Shown here: one piece after another, positions 1-11,047 of the stretch | How positions within the stretch are numbered: position 1 is the stretch's first letter | Layout of the letters: each line of letters starts with the position of its first letter | NCBI GenBank assembly: GCA_036435485.1 | Contig: CM071598.1 | Span: 200,487,148-200,551,147, forward strand | Source of the DNA: Saposhnikovia divaricata | Taxonomy: Eukaryota > Streptophyta > Magnoliopsida > Apiales > Apiaceae | DNA: 64,000 bases | Direction: 5' to 3' | Position numbers and translations under genes: made by a program | Notes under the pieces: generated by a model | Databases searched by the model: none | What the model saw: the letters and a program-made list of their open reading frames with translations, nothing else | What the model was told of the DNA's origin: nothing

Positions 1-17
1 AATGAGTTACACACTTA

Positions 18-401
18 GAGCATCTCCAATGTAGAAGAGCCCTTAGCTAAAATCATAAATATAATACCATAAATAAAATTTATAGAGATTTTGTAAAAAA
101 ATATTCACTCCAATGTAACATTACCCTTAGCAAAAAATATAGATAATCTCTTTTCGTTGGCTATATTTGGCCAACCTCTAGAGGTCTGTAAGAAATATTT
201 TATATGATCTATTACCTTATAAAAATATATTCCATTTTTAACAATCTGAAATAATAATAACATACTATATTTACAATATAATCAACATTATAGTCAATAT
301 ACCATTGAAGCACAGCATCTTACAGGTTCAGTAAATTTTACATAATCAATATTTTATTCGATTTAGCCAACCAATTTTAGACAATACCATTGGAGATGCT
401 C
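18..401. mobile_element. Tourist-like (PIF/Harbinger) MITE
   Basis: The ends are a perfect 14-bp inverted repeat, GAGCATCTCCAATG at 18-31 and its reverse complement at 388-401. They are flanked by TTA on both sides (15-17 and 402-404). A TTA target duplication with this kind of end is typical of PIF/Harbinger-derived MITEs. The 384-bp interior is AT-rich and has no coding capacity, so movement would need a transposase from elsewhere. Confidence 0.85.
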
Positions 402-404
402 TTA

Positions 405-1139
405 TATTATATCAACAACACACCCGGTCAAGACCTCACAGATGGATAATGAAAAAATTCTGTCCGGAAGAAGTGACTTCTGATGGATCTTTTTTAAACA
501 ATACCGTTTCTATACCAATGGACTTTTTATTATAAATAAAAAGGAATATTGAATTTGATTTCCACAAATATATCATACGAAAAAATTTATATTGGAGGAA
601 ATATAAATTTGTGGCATTTTGCTACTATTTGTTCAAACAAATGAAATTATGATAAAATATGCTCTCAAGATTATATTTTATTCATTCACCAAACCAATAC
701 TTAAATACATAAAGACTGACTTGGAGCACAAGACATACCAAGTAACTCCAACCACTCATAAGGAAATTCCTTATTCTCATTAAAATAAATAAAGCAACAT
801 CAATATCCCAATATCCTAGAATATATAATATATTTAACAATAATAATAATATACGTTAACATCCACCTCAAACTCATGATACTCAGAATCGTGAGTTTGC
901 CAAAATAAAAATAAAAATATCCAATTTGATCCAATTAGTAGACCCACTTGAATCATCTTCCTTATCGTGATCAATCTCTTTATCCTCGTCCTCGTCATAT
1001 TTTTGTTCCCAACGCGTCTCTTTCATCGCTTCATGATTTTCCTCAGAATTCCTCTTTTTGTCGTTGATTTGGAACAGTCTCTTCAAAAATGTATCATCAT
1101 CGTTGTTGTGTTTTCTGTCATATTCTTTGATTTTTTTTT
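405..1139. other. AT-rich intergenic sequence, no gene seen
   Basis: I see no recognisable gene or element ends here. An acidic, lysine-rich open frame lies on the minus strand at 883-1158, but it matches no family I recognise and is probably chance or retroelement debris. Confidence 0.4.
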
Positions 1140-1141
1140 CA

Positions 1142-1253
1142 CCCATGAACTCTCGCAAGTTTTTACCCTCACACCACGAACTCTCGTAGTGTTATTTCTC
1201 TCACCCACAAACTCTTGCGGGATTCTTCACACACCACGAACTCTCGTGGTGTT
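1142..1253. repeat. Four degenerate copies of a palindromic ~30-bp unit
   Basis: The motif CACGAACTCTCGTGG recurs, diverged, at about 1143, 1173, 1204 and 1233. Each copy is itself an imperfect inverted repeat (CACGA...TCGTG). The array lies near the truncated end of the minus-strand copia element, so it may be retroelement sequence, but no boundary links the two. Confidence 0.6.
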
Positions 1254-1689
1254 AATTATTCTCACACCTAGATCGGCTTAAATTGATTAACATGGCCTCA
1301 AGTATGTCGTGTTTTTGATTCGTTTTTAGTAAGAATGGTGCAGGGTTACTATCTTGAAGTGGGGAGATACATTTGCATGTTTCATGGTGGATTCACGCTC
1401 AAGAATTGAAGAACGGGAAGTGGTAAAAGAATCGGAAGAGAAAACGGAGGAGAAATGAGCAAATTATGGAAAATTCGGATTTCCGGGTAGGTTGCGCAGT
1501 CTGCACTGTTTTGCCCATATCTGGAGTTCTAGAAGTCCGAATTCAGCGATCTTACAGTCCACGCGAATCTTGGGAAATTTTCTTGAAGTCTAAAGTAAAA
1601 TCAGAATTTTGGCAAAAACTCACAACGCAGGGGCGCCTGTTTATAGCGTAGGTGCATAAATCTGTATTAAACCTAAACCAGTCTCTATG

Positions 1690-3834
1690 GGAACGAATTT
1701 GGACTTAACCTTATATATTACTTGTGACCGCGTACGCTTTCGTGAATTAGTGCGAACATTAGGCACAACATTCATGGCAGGCATACGTACTGACTTAGGC
1801 ATACTAGGCACATAAGCATTCTTAACAGATTTACAGTTGGTAGATAAATGATTAACACTACCACAGTTCACACATTCCTTTCGAGGAGCATATTTATCAG
1901 GTGTGTAATTACTATGTTTGTTAATACCTACCTTGCCATTTCTATTCTTCCTTCTAGCCTTAGCCTTTGGTTCAGTCTTTTCTAACTTATCCTTCAATTT
2001 CTTGATGGACAAGTGGCCTATGTTTTCTTGTTCAACTGACTTGGTTTTGCTACACTCTCCCAATATGAAGTTTTTGTTGATAGGGCCATACTTCTTATGC
2101 AATTTGATCAGGGTTGCATTGCTGATAGGCTTGGACTCCAATGAACATTTCTCATCCATTGAGTCACTGTCTGATGCAACCTCCCCATCAACTTCTAACT
2201 TTGCTTATGCTATTTTTCAGAAAGAATCAATTCCTTGCTTACTGCAAATTTCTTCAGTCTTAGCCTTTGATCCTCTCCACTTATCAATTAAATCATGTTC
2301 CTTTTTCAACTGTTCTTTTAAACAATCTTCTCTATCCAAAGCCTCAAGTAATTTATCTTTTGCATCCTGGTAATCTCTTCTCATCGTTTCAAAATCAATT
2401 AATTGAGTCTCTAACAGAGTATTCCTATCACCTAACCTAGCATCCAGATCTTTAATCTTGTTGTTTTCTCTGTTAAGTCATTTTAATGTGACATACATGT
2501 TATACAATTCATTTGACATTTCATTAACAACATTATCATATTCATCTTTGGAAAGCTCAGTTAGGTTTGTAGAGTATACATGGTTGCTTGCTGAACTAGC
2601 CTCTTCATCATTTTCATTTGCCATGAGTGCAAGGTTGACAAACTCTTCCTTTGCATCTGAGTCTCCTCCAGCTGGCCAATCATCATCTCTAGATACAAAT
2701 GCTCTTTCCTTTTGCTTGAGAAGATCAAAATATTTCTTTTTGTAGTCAGCAGTCTCAAACTGTTTCTTTTCATTCTCAGCTTTGGATTTTCTGCATTCAT
2801 TGGCAAAGTGGCCAGCAATTCCACAGCTATAACATTTGATCTTTGACCTTTCAACCATACTCTTGTTTGGTTGAGAGCTTTTCTTGAATTTCCCGGCTCC
2901 AGCTGGATTCTTCTTGAATCTTAGCTTTGAAAATCTCTTTGACAGAAATGCCAAGTATTCATCTAGATCTTCAGATTCATCCTCACTCAGTGCATCAAGT
3001 TCTTCAATCATCTTGCTCTTGCCTTTGCTAGTTCCAGCTCACCTGCATAAGTTCTTTGACCTGGTGTGGCTTCGATATTCTTCATCTTTTCTCCATCTTG
3101 GTTGGTTGGAATATTGGCCACCAAAGCTACATTTCCACCTTTCTTCTGGCTCTTCTCAACTTCTTCATCTTGTTGCAACTCGAGCTCATAGGTCTTTAAA
3201 ATTTCATACAGTCTCTCAAGTGTGAAATCTTTGTAGTCTTGAGAGTTCCTCAATGAGACTGTCATTGGTTTCCATTCTTTAGGTAAAGACCTCAGAAATT
3301 TTAGGTTGGAATCTTTGGTTTCATAAACTCTCTCATACAACTTTAACCCATTTAACAATTTCTGAAACCTGCTAGATATATCAGTTAAGCTTTCACCTGA
3401 AATGAAGTGAAAATGTTCATATTGTTGTATAGGAGTTGTTTCTTATTCTCTCTGACTTGCTCAGTCCCTTCACAGAGTGTTCGTATAGTGTCCCACACTT
3501 TCTTGGAAGTGCTGCAGTTAATGACACTATCGAACATGTCTTGATCAATACCATTGAACAGTATGTTCATGGTCTTTTTGTCCTTCTGGACTTCCTCTTT
3601 GTCTCCATCTGTGAATTCTACTGGAAGTTTGGGAATAGGCCTTCTAGCAACTCCAGTTCCAGCTGCTTCTCCAACTGCAGTGTTGGCCTTCATAGGAATA
3701 TGAGGACCTTTTTCTATGCAGTTTACATAACCTTCATCAATGGATAAGAGATGTAAATGCATCTTTACTTTCCAGTGAAAGTAATTATCTTTGTCAAGGA
3801 CTGGTATTTTCACGCATGTATCCTTCAATCCCAT
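1690..3834 (-). pseudogene. gag: Ty1-copia gag, broken and truncated
   Basis: Reading leftward from 3834, the frame opens with MGLKDTCVKIPVLDKDNYFH, the start of a copia Gag of the DUF4219/UBN2 type. The UBN2 core continues at 3008-3358. A first zinc knuckle (C-x2-C-x4-H-x4-C, CYSCGIAGHFANEC) lies near 2790-2830, and a second (CVNCGSVNHLSTNC) near 1850-1890. The protein would coat genomic RNA in the virus-like particle. The coding sequence is split over at least three frames, with breaks near 3430 and 3010, and degrades between 2160 and 2480. Protease, integrase and reverse transcriptase are absent, so the element is cut off near 1690-1790. It is the same family as the element at 58948-64000. 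Confidence 0.9.
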
Positions 3835-3871
3835 GGTGGTGATCTTTAGACTTCTTGTATGCTAGAATCTT

Positions 3872-3883
3872 GCTCTGATACCA
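3872..3883 (-). other. Primer-binding site of copia element 1
   Basis: On the minus strand this reads TGGTATCAGAGC, complementary to the 3' end of initiator methionine tRNA, the usual primer for plant LTR elements. It lies two bases inside the LTR edge at 3886, as in the second copy at 60234. Confidence 0.9.
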
Positions 3884-3885
3884 AT

Positions 3886-5357
3886 TGTTATTTCCCAGTT
3901 ATGCACCACGAGATTGTAGAAGGGGGGGTTGAATACAATCTTAACTAAATTCTTTCGAGAATGGTGAGGTCTTAAACAGATTGTTATAAGAACACAAAGA
4001 AAACAAGATAAACAAATTATCTAAGACACATACAATACACGATATAAAAAATCTCAGGTGGGTTAGCTTGTTTGCTTGGTCCACCTGATGGTTGTATTTG
4101 AAGATAATTCTCTGCGTAAGAATACACAGCTGCGGGTTACAATGTTTTAGTGTTTACAAGAAAACCTAATGCTATCAGCGTTATGCTCAGTGTTTTCTTC
4201 TCTACTAAAACTATGCTACTCATACAGCTTATTTAAAAACTATATGAAGACATGTGAAATACGTAAAATGTAGGAGTACATTTTTGGTATCTCTTGTCGT
4301 GCACTCATGCTCGAAGTGGAAGCCATTTCTGGAATTATCTTGAAAGTCTTCTATCCTTGATTTGGACAATCCCAGCATGCTTCAAGACAGAGTATATTTC
4401 TTTCTTCATACGGTAATAAGTTCTTGAAATGACTTAGATTCCAAGCCCACGTGATGCTTTATGCAAAAGATCTTTTTGTTTTTAAACTTCATCTCTGGAA
4501 AGTAGCTTTAATCAAAAAGATAATCTTTTCGAAAGTCAATAATCCTTTCTGCTTATTGAGCCGTGCTTGAATTTCCCAGATAAAACGGCTGATCCTTATG
4601 CATTCATCAAGATATCCTTCGAATTCTTCAGTGGTAATGTAATCATATTGGAGGTTGCTTCCACTCTTATTATTGCCCTTGATATCAGATAAACAGTGAC
4701 TGATTTCACCTTTCACTTGGAAGAGTTTGAGACTTCAAATATTTACAATTTGACTCCCTACTCGTAACATCCTCTGTGTAATTGATCACTGCCTATAAGT
4801 CACGGGTTGCAAAGTAATTCTGGGTTTTGATCTCCATTCGATATGTTCCATTAGAGAACTCTGGCATTATTAGGAAACCAGGTTGAGTTCTCGAACAGAT
4901 GGGACTTGAGTTCTCGAATGTTGACTTCTCGAGTAGTTCCTCTATGTGAGTTCTCGAATGACTTCTCGAATAACCTTTTGAGTAGACTTCTCGATTAGTG
5001 CATGTTACAGACTTCTCGAACATAGAACAGTCTGACTTTTCGAACTAGGACTTCTCGAACAAACCCTTTTTGTAAAGTTCTCGAATGACTTCTCGAACTC
5101 TTCTTTTCTTGATTTCTCGAACTTACTTGTATGGTTACAGCAAACTCTCTTCTGATTACTGATATCTGAATTTAGCATCTTCAGGCTTGTTACAGAAATA
5201 ATTCCTAATTGCATGCAGAGTTCCATTCTCAAGATATTGCAATAGTTGATCTGCATTTCAGTTAGCTTCCTGATTTGTTTTTCAGCTTCGATTCCTTGAT
5301 TCATTTTCTGTCCTGTGGTATTTGTTATCATCATCTATATACATGTATGTCTCAACA
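3886..5357 (-). mobile_element. 5' LTR of copia element 1 (minus orientation)
   Basis: In element orientation the LTR starts TGTTGAGACATACATG (right edge 5357) and ends ...GGGAAATAACA (left edge 3886), followed by the primer-binding site. The last ~60 bp, with a C-tract and CTTCTAC, match the end of the LTR at 58948-60231, so the two are one family. The length is 1472 bp. No partner LTR or target duplication is in view, because the element is truncated on its 3' side. A dense motif array occupies 4888-5121. Confidence 0.88.
4888..5121 (-). promoter_or_regulatory. Array of TTCTCGAA motifs in LTR (heat-shock-element-like)
   Basis: Nine exact TTCTCGAA octamers start at 4888, 4911, 4951, 4963, 5013, 5052, 5078, 5090 and 5114. 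At least three variants lie between them (TTCTCGAG, TTCTCGAT, TTTTCGAA). Each fits the core nTTCnnGAAn of a heat-shock factor site. They lie in the upstream (U3-like) part of the LTR. Some neighbours are spaced GAA-4 nt-TTC rather than the canonical 2 nt, so high-affinity binding is not certain. The function is inferred; the repetition is seen directly. Confidence 0.6.
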
Positions 5358-5796
5358 ACTTGTTATCGGTTTTACAACCTTAACGCAAGAGTACGTATCG
5401 CAACAAGTAGTAAATAAGTTCGTTCCCACGAGGACTGTTAATAATCTGTCAATTACCACTTATTATCTTTCTTTCAATTCAAGTATAAATAAAAATAGTT
5501 GAGTTTTTACTAAATTATCAATAAAACAATTTAAATAATAGAATATCGAATAATAAATTCCAAGAGAATGAAAACTAGGCCTTTAACTTCCTCTAATGTT
5601 CTTCAACAAGTTTCTTCTTTAACCTCTATTTCTCATGGTCTAATTGTTAGTCTAAGGCTATCAAGTATTCACAAGGACCTTCCGAATTTCAAGTGACTCT
5701 AATTTATGCATTAACTCCCATATTCCTATGTAGAATTTAAATCCATAAACAGCATTAAGCTTCGCCTTAATTGGACTACCTAGGGTGCTTAGGTAT
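5358..5796. other. Unassigned repeat-like sequence between LTR and copy A
   Basis: The phrase GTTCGTTCCCACGAGGACTG near 5420 resembles a theme I have seen in dispersed plant repeats, but I cannot assign it to a class. No open frame or terminal repeat is evident. It runs without a visible break into block A, but copy B does not include it. Confidence 0.35.
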
Positions 5797-6992
5797 ATTC
5801 CTATCCTAACCACAAATTAATATAAATATTAATCCTAGGTTATATTGATTGGGTCTTAACTTAGGTTTTCTCTTCCAAGTCCACCTAAATTACTGATTCA
5901 ATCTCAAGGGTGATCAATCTTTGAGAAGCATTAAACACAAATCAATATAAACAATTAATACGACCACAAAAACAGAGAATAGAATACAACTTATATATTA
6001 ACAAAAGAATCCATTAAAGGCCTAGAGAGAAAATTAGTTTATCATATCAAAAGAAACCAATACACAAGAGTATGTAAACATGATGGAAAAGTAAGGAGAA
6101 GATATGAAATCTGTATTCGCAGCAATCTCTTCTTCCCAAGCTTTTTCCCTCTTGCAAGTAGCCTCCTTTTCTCTTCTCTAGCAACGTCCGTAATACGTAA
6201 AACCTAATAATAATCTCTGTTGTATCTATTTGTCTCTAAAATAAAAGTATTTTAATGCTTTTAGGAAAAAATACAAATACGTTTCCTAAACTGATTCTGT
6301 TTTACAAGGGAAATTCGTAACTGACTTTTCTTCAGTACTTCTGGGCTGATCCAGTTGTAATTTGATATCTGAACCACTTTAGAATTAAAGAGAATTCTGT
6401 TATCTTCGCGTGGACTGTTAAATCGTCCAAAACTGACTTGTAAAACTCAAGATATGGCCCAAACAAAAAAGTTTGCGCGTACAACCCAACAATCCGAATT
6501 TCCTCTAAAAAAATCTCCAAATTAAGCTCTTTATTTTCCAATCCATTCAAGTTTAGAATTTATTGCTTCCTACAATAAAACATTAAAATTTATTTAATAA
6601 AAATCCAATTAAATGCTAAATAAAATTAATATGAGGAATAAAATCATGTAAAACACATATAAATATATACTCTATCAGTCGCGTTCTACTTAGAACTAGA
6701 ACTGACCAAACCGTAAAACTAAGTGTGCAAATTTTTTTCATGTAAATTACTTTTTTTTTTCCAAATCGTTGTTTTAATTTTTTAGCAAGTATGAGACTAT
6801 GTTCTTCTAAATATGTCATGTAATATTAAAGAAAACATTTTGTTGTGCAGAATAAGAATGTAAATTTGTATCTAAATAGTGAATATGAATATGATCTTTT
6901 ATAAACAGAAGTAACTCTAAAATTTTTAATTTTTTTTTATGAACAAGATATGTATATTTATGTATGACTTAATGTCTCTATATATATATATA

Positions 6993-7382
6993 TAGGGTCT
7001 TGTTCTAATAGAAACTAACTTAGAATAAAAACTAGAAACTAAACCTAAATTAAATATTTCAAGCTAATCTAATGACCAAATTATGGGTACTCCAATACAA
7101 AAAACGTTTAAAATTATTGTCTCTATTCAACAAAATATAAAAAATATAAAAAAATTAAAAAAAAAGTTACTGTTCACGTGATGACGTGGCACGTGAACAG
7201 TAACTTTTTTTAAAAAATTTTTTTTATTTTTTTTATATTTTTGTTGAATAGAGCCAAGAATTTTAAACGTTTTTTGTGAAGGTGCCCCTAGCGGGGCCAT
7301 TAAAATAAATGAAATATAATTTATTTAGTGTAGGTTTCTAGTTTCTATTTTAAGGTTAGTTTCTATTTGAACGCTAACCTAT
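6993..7382. mobile_element. Foldback MITE with ~60-bp imperfect inverted repeats
   Basis: The left arm (TAGGGTCTTGTTCTAATAGA onward) pairs with the reverse complement of the right arm, which ends near 7381, at about 80% over some 60 bp. Runs of TA flank both ends, so a TA target is likely but its limits cannot be fixed. There is no coding capacity. A near-perfect inner palindrome lies at 7162-7208. Confidence 0.7.
7162..7208. promoter_or_regulatory. 19-bp-arm palindrome with G-box/ABRE-like cores
   Basis: The arm AAAAGTTACTGTTCACGTG (7162-7180) is exactly complementary to 7190-7208, around a 9-nt centre holding TGACGTGGC. The core CACGTG occurs in both arms, and ACGTGGC is an abscisic-acid-response-element core. 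Whether it acts as a regulatory site is untested; the palindrome is seen directly. Confidence 0.55.
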
Positions 7383-7388
7383 ATATAT

Positions 7389-7640
7389 ATACTTCCTCTG
7401 TCCCCCTCAATAGTTTATATTGGGGGACGGGGTCCATGGGGCATGACACCCATTTTAAGGCTTCTAAAAAGTATAGTTCCATAAATTTATTTTTTTTGAA
7501 TAGAAATTTAGTACTTAAATTTTTATTCATAAAAAAAGTTTTTAAGGCTTCTAAAAAGTATAGTTCCATAAATTTATTTTTTTTTAATAGAAATTTAGTA
7601 CTTAAATTTTTATTCATAAAAAAAGTTTTTAAAAATAAGT
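7389..7640. mobile_element. Stowaway-like MITE remnant with internal 87-bp duplication
   Basis: The start near 7391, CTTCCTCTGTCCCCCTC, matches the CTCCCTC(C/T)GT ends of Stowaway MITEs and of the relatives at 17716 and 27508. The interior shares GTATAGTTCCATAA with them. An 87-bp unit beginning AAGGCTTCTAAAAAGTATAG is repeated at 7457 and 7544. The right end is not recognisable. Confidence 0.65.
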
Positions 7641-7824
7641 TATGATCTTTATATACATCTTTAAATGCATGTCAAACAGTGCTGAAAACATGTAAAGAAA
7701 TAATTGGGAATGAAGGAGCATATTGTGCCGCGGAGAAGGAAAAATGTAGTGTTCTGTAGCAAAGCATGTTCTGAAATATGGGTTGTTTATTAAACAGACA
7801 TCTAAGCATTGGTATTACAGTAGT

Positions 7825-7988
7825 TCTAAGATCTATTTTTGACCCAAGTTCTAATTTCATTGAGAATGCCTGTTGGTAATATGATGTTATGTCGATTAAA
7901 TAAACATTCAAGGACTGGTATCCGTTCTAAGATCTATTTTTGACCCAACTTCTAATTTGACCAAGAATTCCTGTTGGTATATTGATGC
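7825..7988. repeat. Two 60-bp direct repeats
   Basis: TCTAAGATCTATTTTTGACC begins a ~62-bp stretch at about 7825 and again at about 7926, roughly 85% identical. Copy B lacks this part of the block. Confidence 0.65.
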
Positions 7989-8116
7989 AACCCTGAAGCT
8001 TCATATATGTTATCGGAAGAAAAAGGGAAGGAAAAATTGTATTACTCATGTATGTTCCATATGACATTTTATATCTATTATAAGAATATTTCAGATCTCT
8101 ATGCTGGTTTTTTCAG

Positions 8117-8808
8117 GTTCTATCCCTATCATTATGCTCCGTTTGCTTTCGATCTTAAAGATCTAGCTGATTTGGAAATTTTGTTCTTTCCCGGAGAGCC
8201 TTTTAAACCTTTTGATCAACTCATGGGAACTTTACCAGCTGCAAGATCCATTATAGTTTCGTGAAAAATAATTATTATTTTCATTTTACCTTCTCTTTGG
8301 GTTATAATTTGTAAGTAGCTTTCTTGTTATATTCTTAGCAATGTGTCTTTATCCCACCAAGCTTTACATTCTGCAGTTCCAGTGCTCTACCTGAAAAATT
8401 CAGGAATTTAATGATCGATCCATCCTCACCGATTCATGAGTTTTATCCTTCTGGTAATAGGTTTTTCACAATGTTTAAGTTTCTTCTTCTCATATGCTTG
8501 ATGTTTATTTCCTCCCAAACTTTTGATTTTTTTTATTAGCCAACATATTTATATGCAATTGAAATGTAATTTGATTGTTTTACTTGTTTATTAGATTTTG
8601 CAATTGACATGAATGGGAAGCGGTTCGCTTGGCAGGTTTTTTCCACTTTATAATCAGAATGCATGAACAACATTATGCAGTTATTTGTTTGTGCTATTGA
8701 ACTGGACTTGAAAATGTCCTGTGAATTTAGGGTATTGCCAAATTGCCATTTATTGATGAGAGAAACTGATTGCTGAAACAAGGAAACTTGAGGACACTCT
8801 TACAGTAT
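8117..8808 (+). pseudogene. 5'-3' exoribonuclease (XRN) gene fragment, copy A
   Basis: Four exon-like pieces with splice borders lie in order. 8117 to about 8252 encodes FYPYHYAPFAFDLKDLADLE and continues to FKPFDQLMGTLPAA. 8377-8453 encodes ALPEKFRNLMIDPSSPIHEF. 8595-8635 encodes DFAIDMNGKRFAWQ. 8731 to about 8808 encodes GIAKLPFIDE followed by a leucine-rich tail. These match the central region of plant XRN2/XRN4-type exonucleases, which degrade 5'-monophosphate RNA. AG acceptors precede all four and GT donors follow the second and third; the end of the first exon has no clear GT. Relative to copy B, one A is missing after GATGAG in the last exon, which shifts the frame. Upstream and downstream XRN exons are absent, so this is a captured or relic fragment. 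Confidence 0.8.
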
Positions 8809-9402
8809 GACTGATCTTTTTCTATTAAATTTTATTTGTTTGCAATATATATGCTCTGAAATTTGACTAAAATATTCTTACAATAATTCTACATTCTGCT
8901 GGATAGATATCTCAGTGGTACTTTTTCTTTTGGCTAAATCTCTTAATGGTACTTTAAGTGTAAGGGGATCATTTTTGGGTAGCTTTACGTTCATTCTCTC
9001 ATATCATAAAATAATATCCCTATAGTATTAAGTATCCCCCCTCCAACTTTGGGTAGCAAAGAAGTTCACATATTCACCAAAAGTTCAACCAACACCACAA
9101 CAGAAACCAGAATAAGAACAGGAGTCATCATTCACCAACACCAGCCATCAACTGCATCTTCATTCAAAACCAGGAGGAACAGAGGAAAATTCAATTATGT
9201 CCAATCACTGCAGCTGGAGCTGATCAACAAATAATAATATAAAAACAATTAAACATGCTGAAATATCAAAAAGTAATGCCCAAGTAAGCGTATCTATACA
9301 TATGTATGTATCAAAATGATGATATGTAATTGAGCTATACATAAACCAAAGTTAAGTCATATAAGTCCAGTTAAGACAACAAGTATACTAAAAGGCATAT
9401 CA

Positions 9403-10139
9403 TAGCAGGCAAATCATATGTAGATAACAAGTATCACAACACATCCTAATATAGCTGAAATAATGAAGTAATCATGCTGAAAATAGTTGTTATTCAAAGT
9501 ATATATCAAAATTTTACAAAAGAATAAAACCCAATAATTTTCAATATAAGTTCCATAGATCAAGCTATACATAACAGTAACATAACAGGTATCACAACTA
9601 ATCACAAATCAACACAAAACATAAGAAATTCTCAATCCACAACAGGTATCACAGTCTACCAAGTAACACTCAATGCTAACAAATATAATTAATTGTTTTG
9701 CCATGGAGTCGCCACACATGATGTCGGAATCGAATTAGGGTTTCGATTATTTTCGAATATTTGAGTGATGGAACAAATTGAGATGTTTATCCATCATCCT
9801 CGTAGGATTGATGATGGTTTAGGGTAGATAATCATTGGAATATCATTCCATGCGCCGGAGAAAACAATCACCAGGCTGAAATTGAGAAAGTTGTAGCTCC
9901 TGGAGGCGAGGACTAGGACCAAGAATTGAAGGAGAGGTAAGATTCAGACTTCAGGGAAACAAATAAACTAGCAGGGAGTTGATAACGAATGTTTCGTAAG
10001 GGGACTGGAGCATGAGGAAGCTATTAGTTCTGAAGCCATAAGCCATTGGGTCTTCTGCAGAACCTGATGAAAGGTTAATTAGCTAGAGATAATTATTTAA
10101 ATGGTTTGCTGACGAACACTTTTTTAAAAGTAAACCACA
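9403..10139. other. No gene recognised
   Basis: Low-complexity CACAA/AACAGGTATCAC repeats to about 9660 are followed by more mixed sequence from 9690 that could be retroelement leader. I see no convincing coding region. Confidence 0.35.
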
Positions 10140-10800
10140 ACTATACATGTTTAATGTTTAAAGGTTATAGGCATCACTCTCTTTCTCATTTGGCTCGTCA
10201 GATGAGCTAGTTTTTGATGAAGATGCTTGATTGGGATCAATATTTGGGTTGTGTTAGATAGTTGGGTCATGAGATTTCTTAGCACGTTAATATGTTACAA
10301 CTGCATTCACGTGCTCATTCGATTTCTTATCAACGTTGTGAACTTGACTGACATTGGGTGGATTCGTGGCATGATGAGATTTACCACAGGTTGACTAGGA
10401 AAAGTCCCAGCCTCACGGCTACTCAATTGAGTGGCCATTTGACTCACTTGAGCTGTATTAACTGCCCTACTGGTTTTGTAAGAAGTTCTAAACTCTAGCG
10501 AAGGAGAGCATTCTCATCATTGAGAGGTGGGTGATTTGTTTGTTTTTAAGTGGTTTGAGGTCTTTGGTAAACTCCTTTCGGGTATTGTTGCGGAAGAGTT
10601 TGGTTTTCCGACCCCTTGGGACCATGAGAAATTAAAATGATTGTGGTACCCAGGATTATATGTATTTGAGAATGGGTCATTTTGAGATCTTTGATTTGGG
10701 TGGGCACACAGCATTAGCTTGCTCTATGGCTGTGCATACTGAAGAAAAATGATCCAACCAAGGTAATATTCCTGGGACGAGGTTAAGAAGCCTAAAACAA
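10140..10800 (-). pseudogene. gag: Ty3-gypsy (Athila-type) gag relic
   Basis: The minus strand encodes NDPFSNTYNPGYHNHFNFSW at about 10600-10690, the signature NPGWxNHPNFSW region of Athila-type Gag. It is followed by QMATQLSSREAGTFPSQP near 10400-10440, matching the QMA...GTLPS segment that normally comes later in the same protein. Stops and frame changes lie between and beyond. No LTR or pol sequence adjoins it. The two motifs in the right order make the assignment firm; the limits are approximate. Confidence 0.75.
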
Positions 10801-11047
10801 GGGTATCCTAAGTCCACTTTACAGCTGGTCTCCGTGATAGAGTTTGCATATCATTATGGATGCATAAGGCTGAAATTGGTCCAACTTGAAATGTTCATAA
10901 TTAATGAGGGTAGTATATAGTTTAGGGGTATTAATTAGAGGTATAAACAACAGCAGAAATTAAGAACGGAATATTGAATGTACAAACAAGTGCAGAAAGA
11001 AAAAATTAAATATATGTATGTACTTTTTGAATCAATTATTCTAATCA

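Larger units (their letters stand above)
5797..9402. repeat. Segmental duplication, copy A
   Basis: 5797 to about 6985 matches 17945 to about 19100, 8262-8341 matches 19110-19186, and 8342-9402 matches 25847-26908, all at roughly 95% or better by eye. Copy A keeps about 1.28 kb (about 6985-8262) that copy B lacks. That stretch includes a complete XRN exon, so loss from B is more likely than gain in A. Copy A continues past both duplication borders, so it looks like the donor or is nearer to it. Confidence 0.88.

Noticed and set aside
883..1158. Acidic 91-aa open frame on the minus strand
   Set aside because: No recognisable domain, unusual charged composition, and no splice, promoter or homology support.
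3872..3883. tRNA-like words TGGTATCAGAGC at 3872, 54669 and 60234
   Set aside because: These are primer-binding sites next to LTR ends, not tRNA genes; no cloverleaf surrounds them.
9049..9234. 61-aa frame identical in the two duplicated copies (also 26558-26743)
   Set aside because: It opens with TTG rather than ATG, and its identity is explained by the recent DNA duplication, not by selection.
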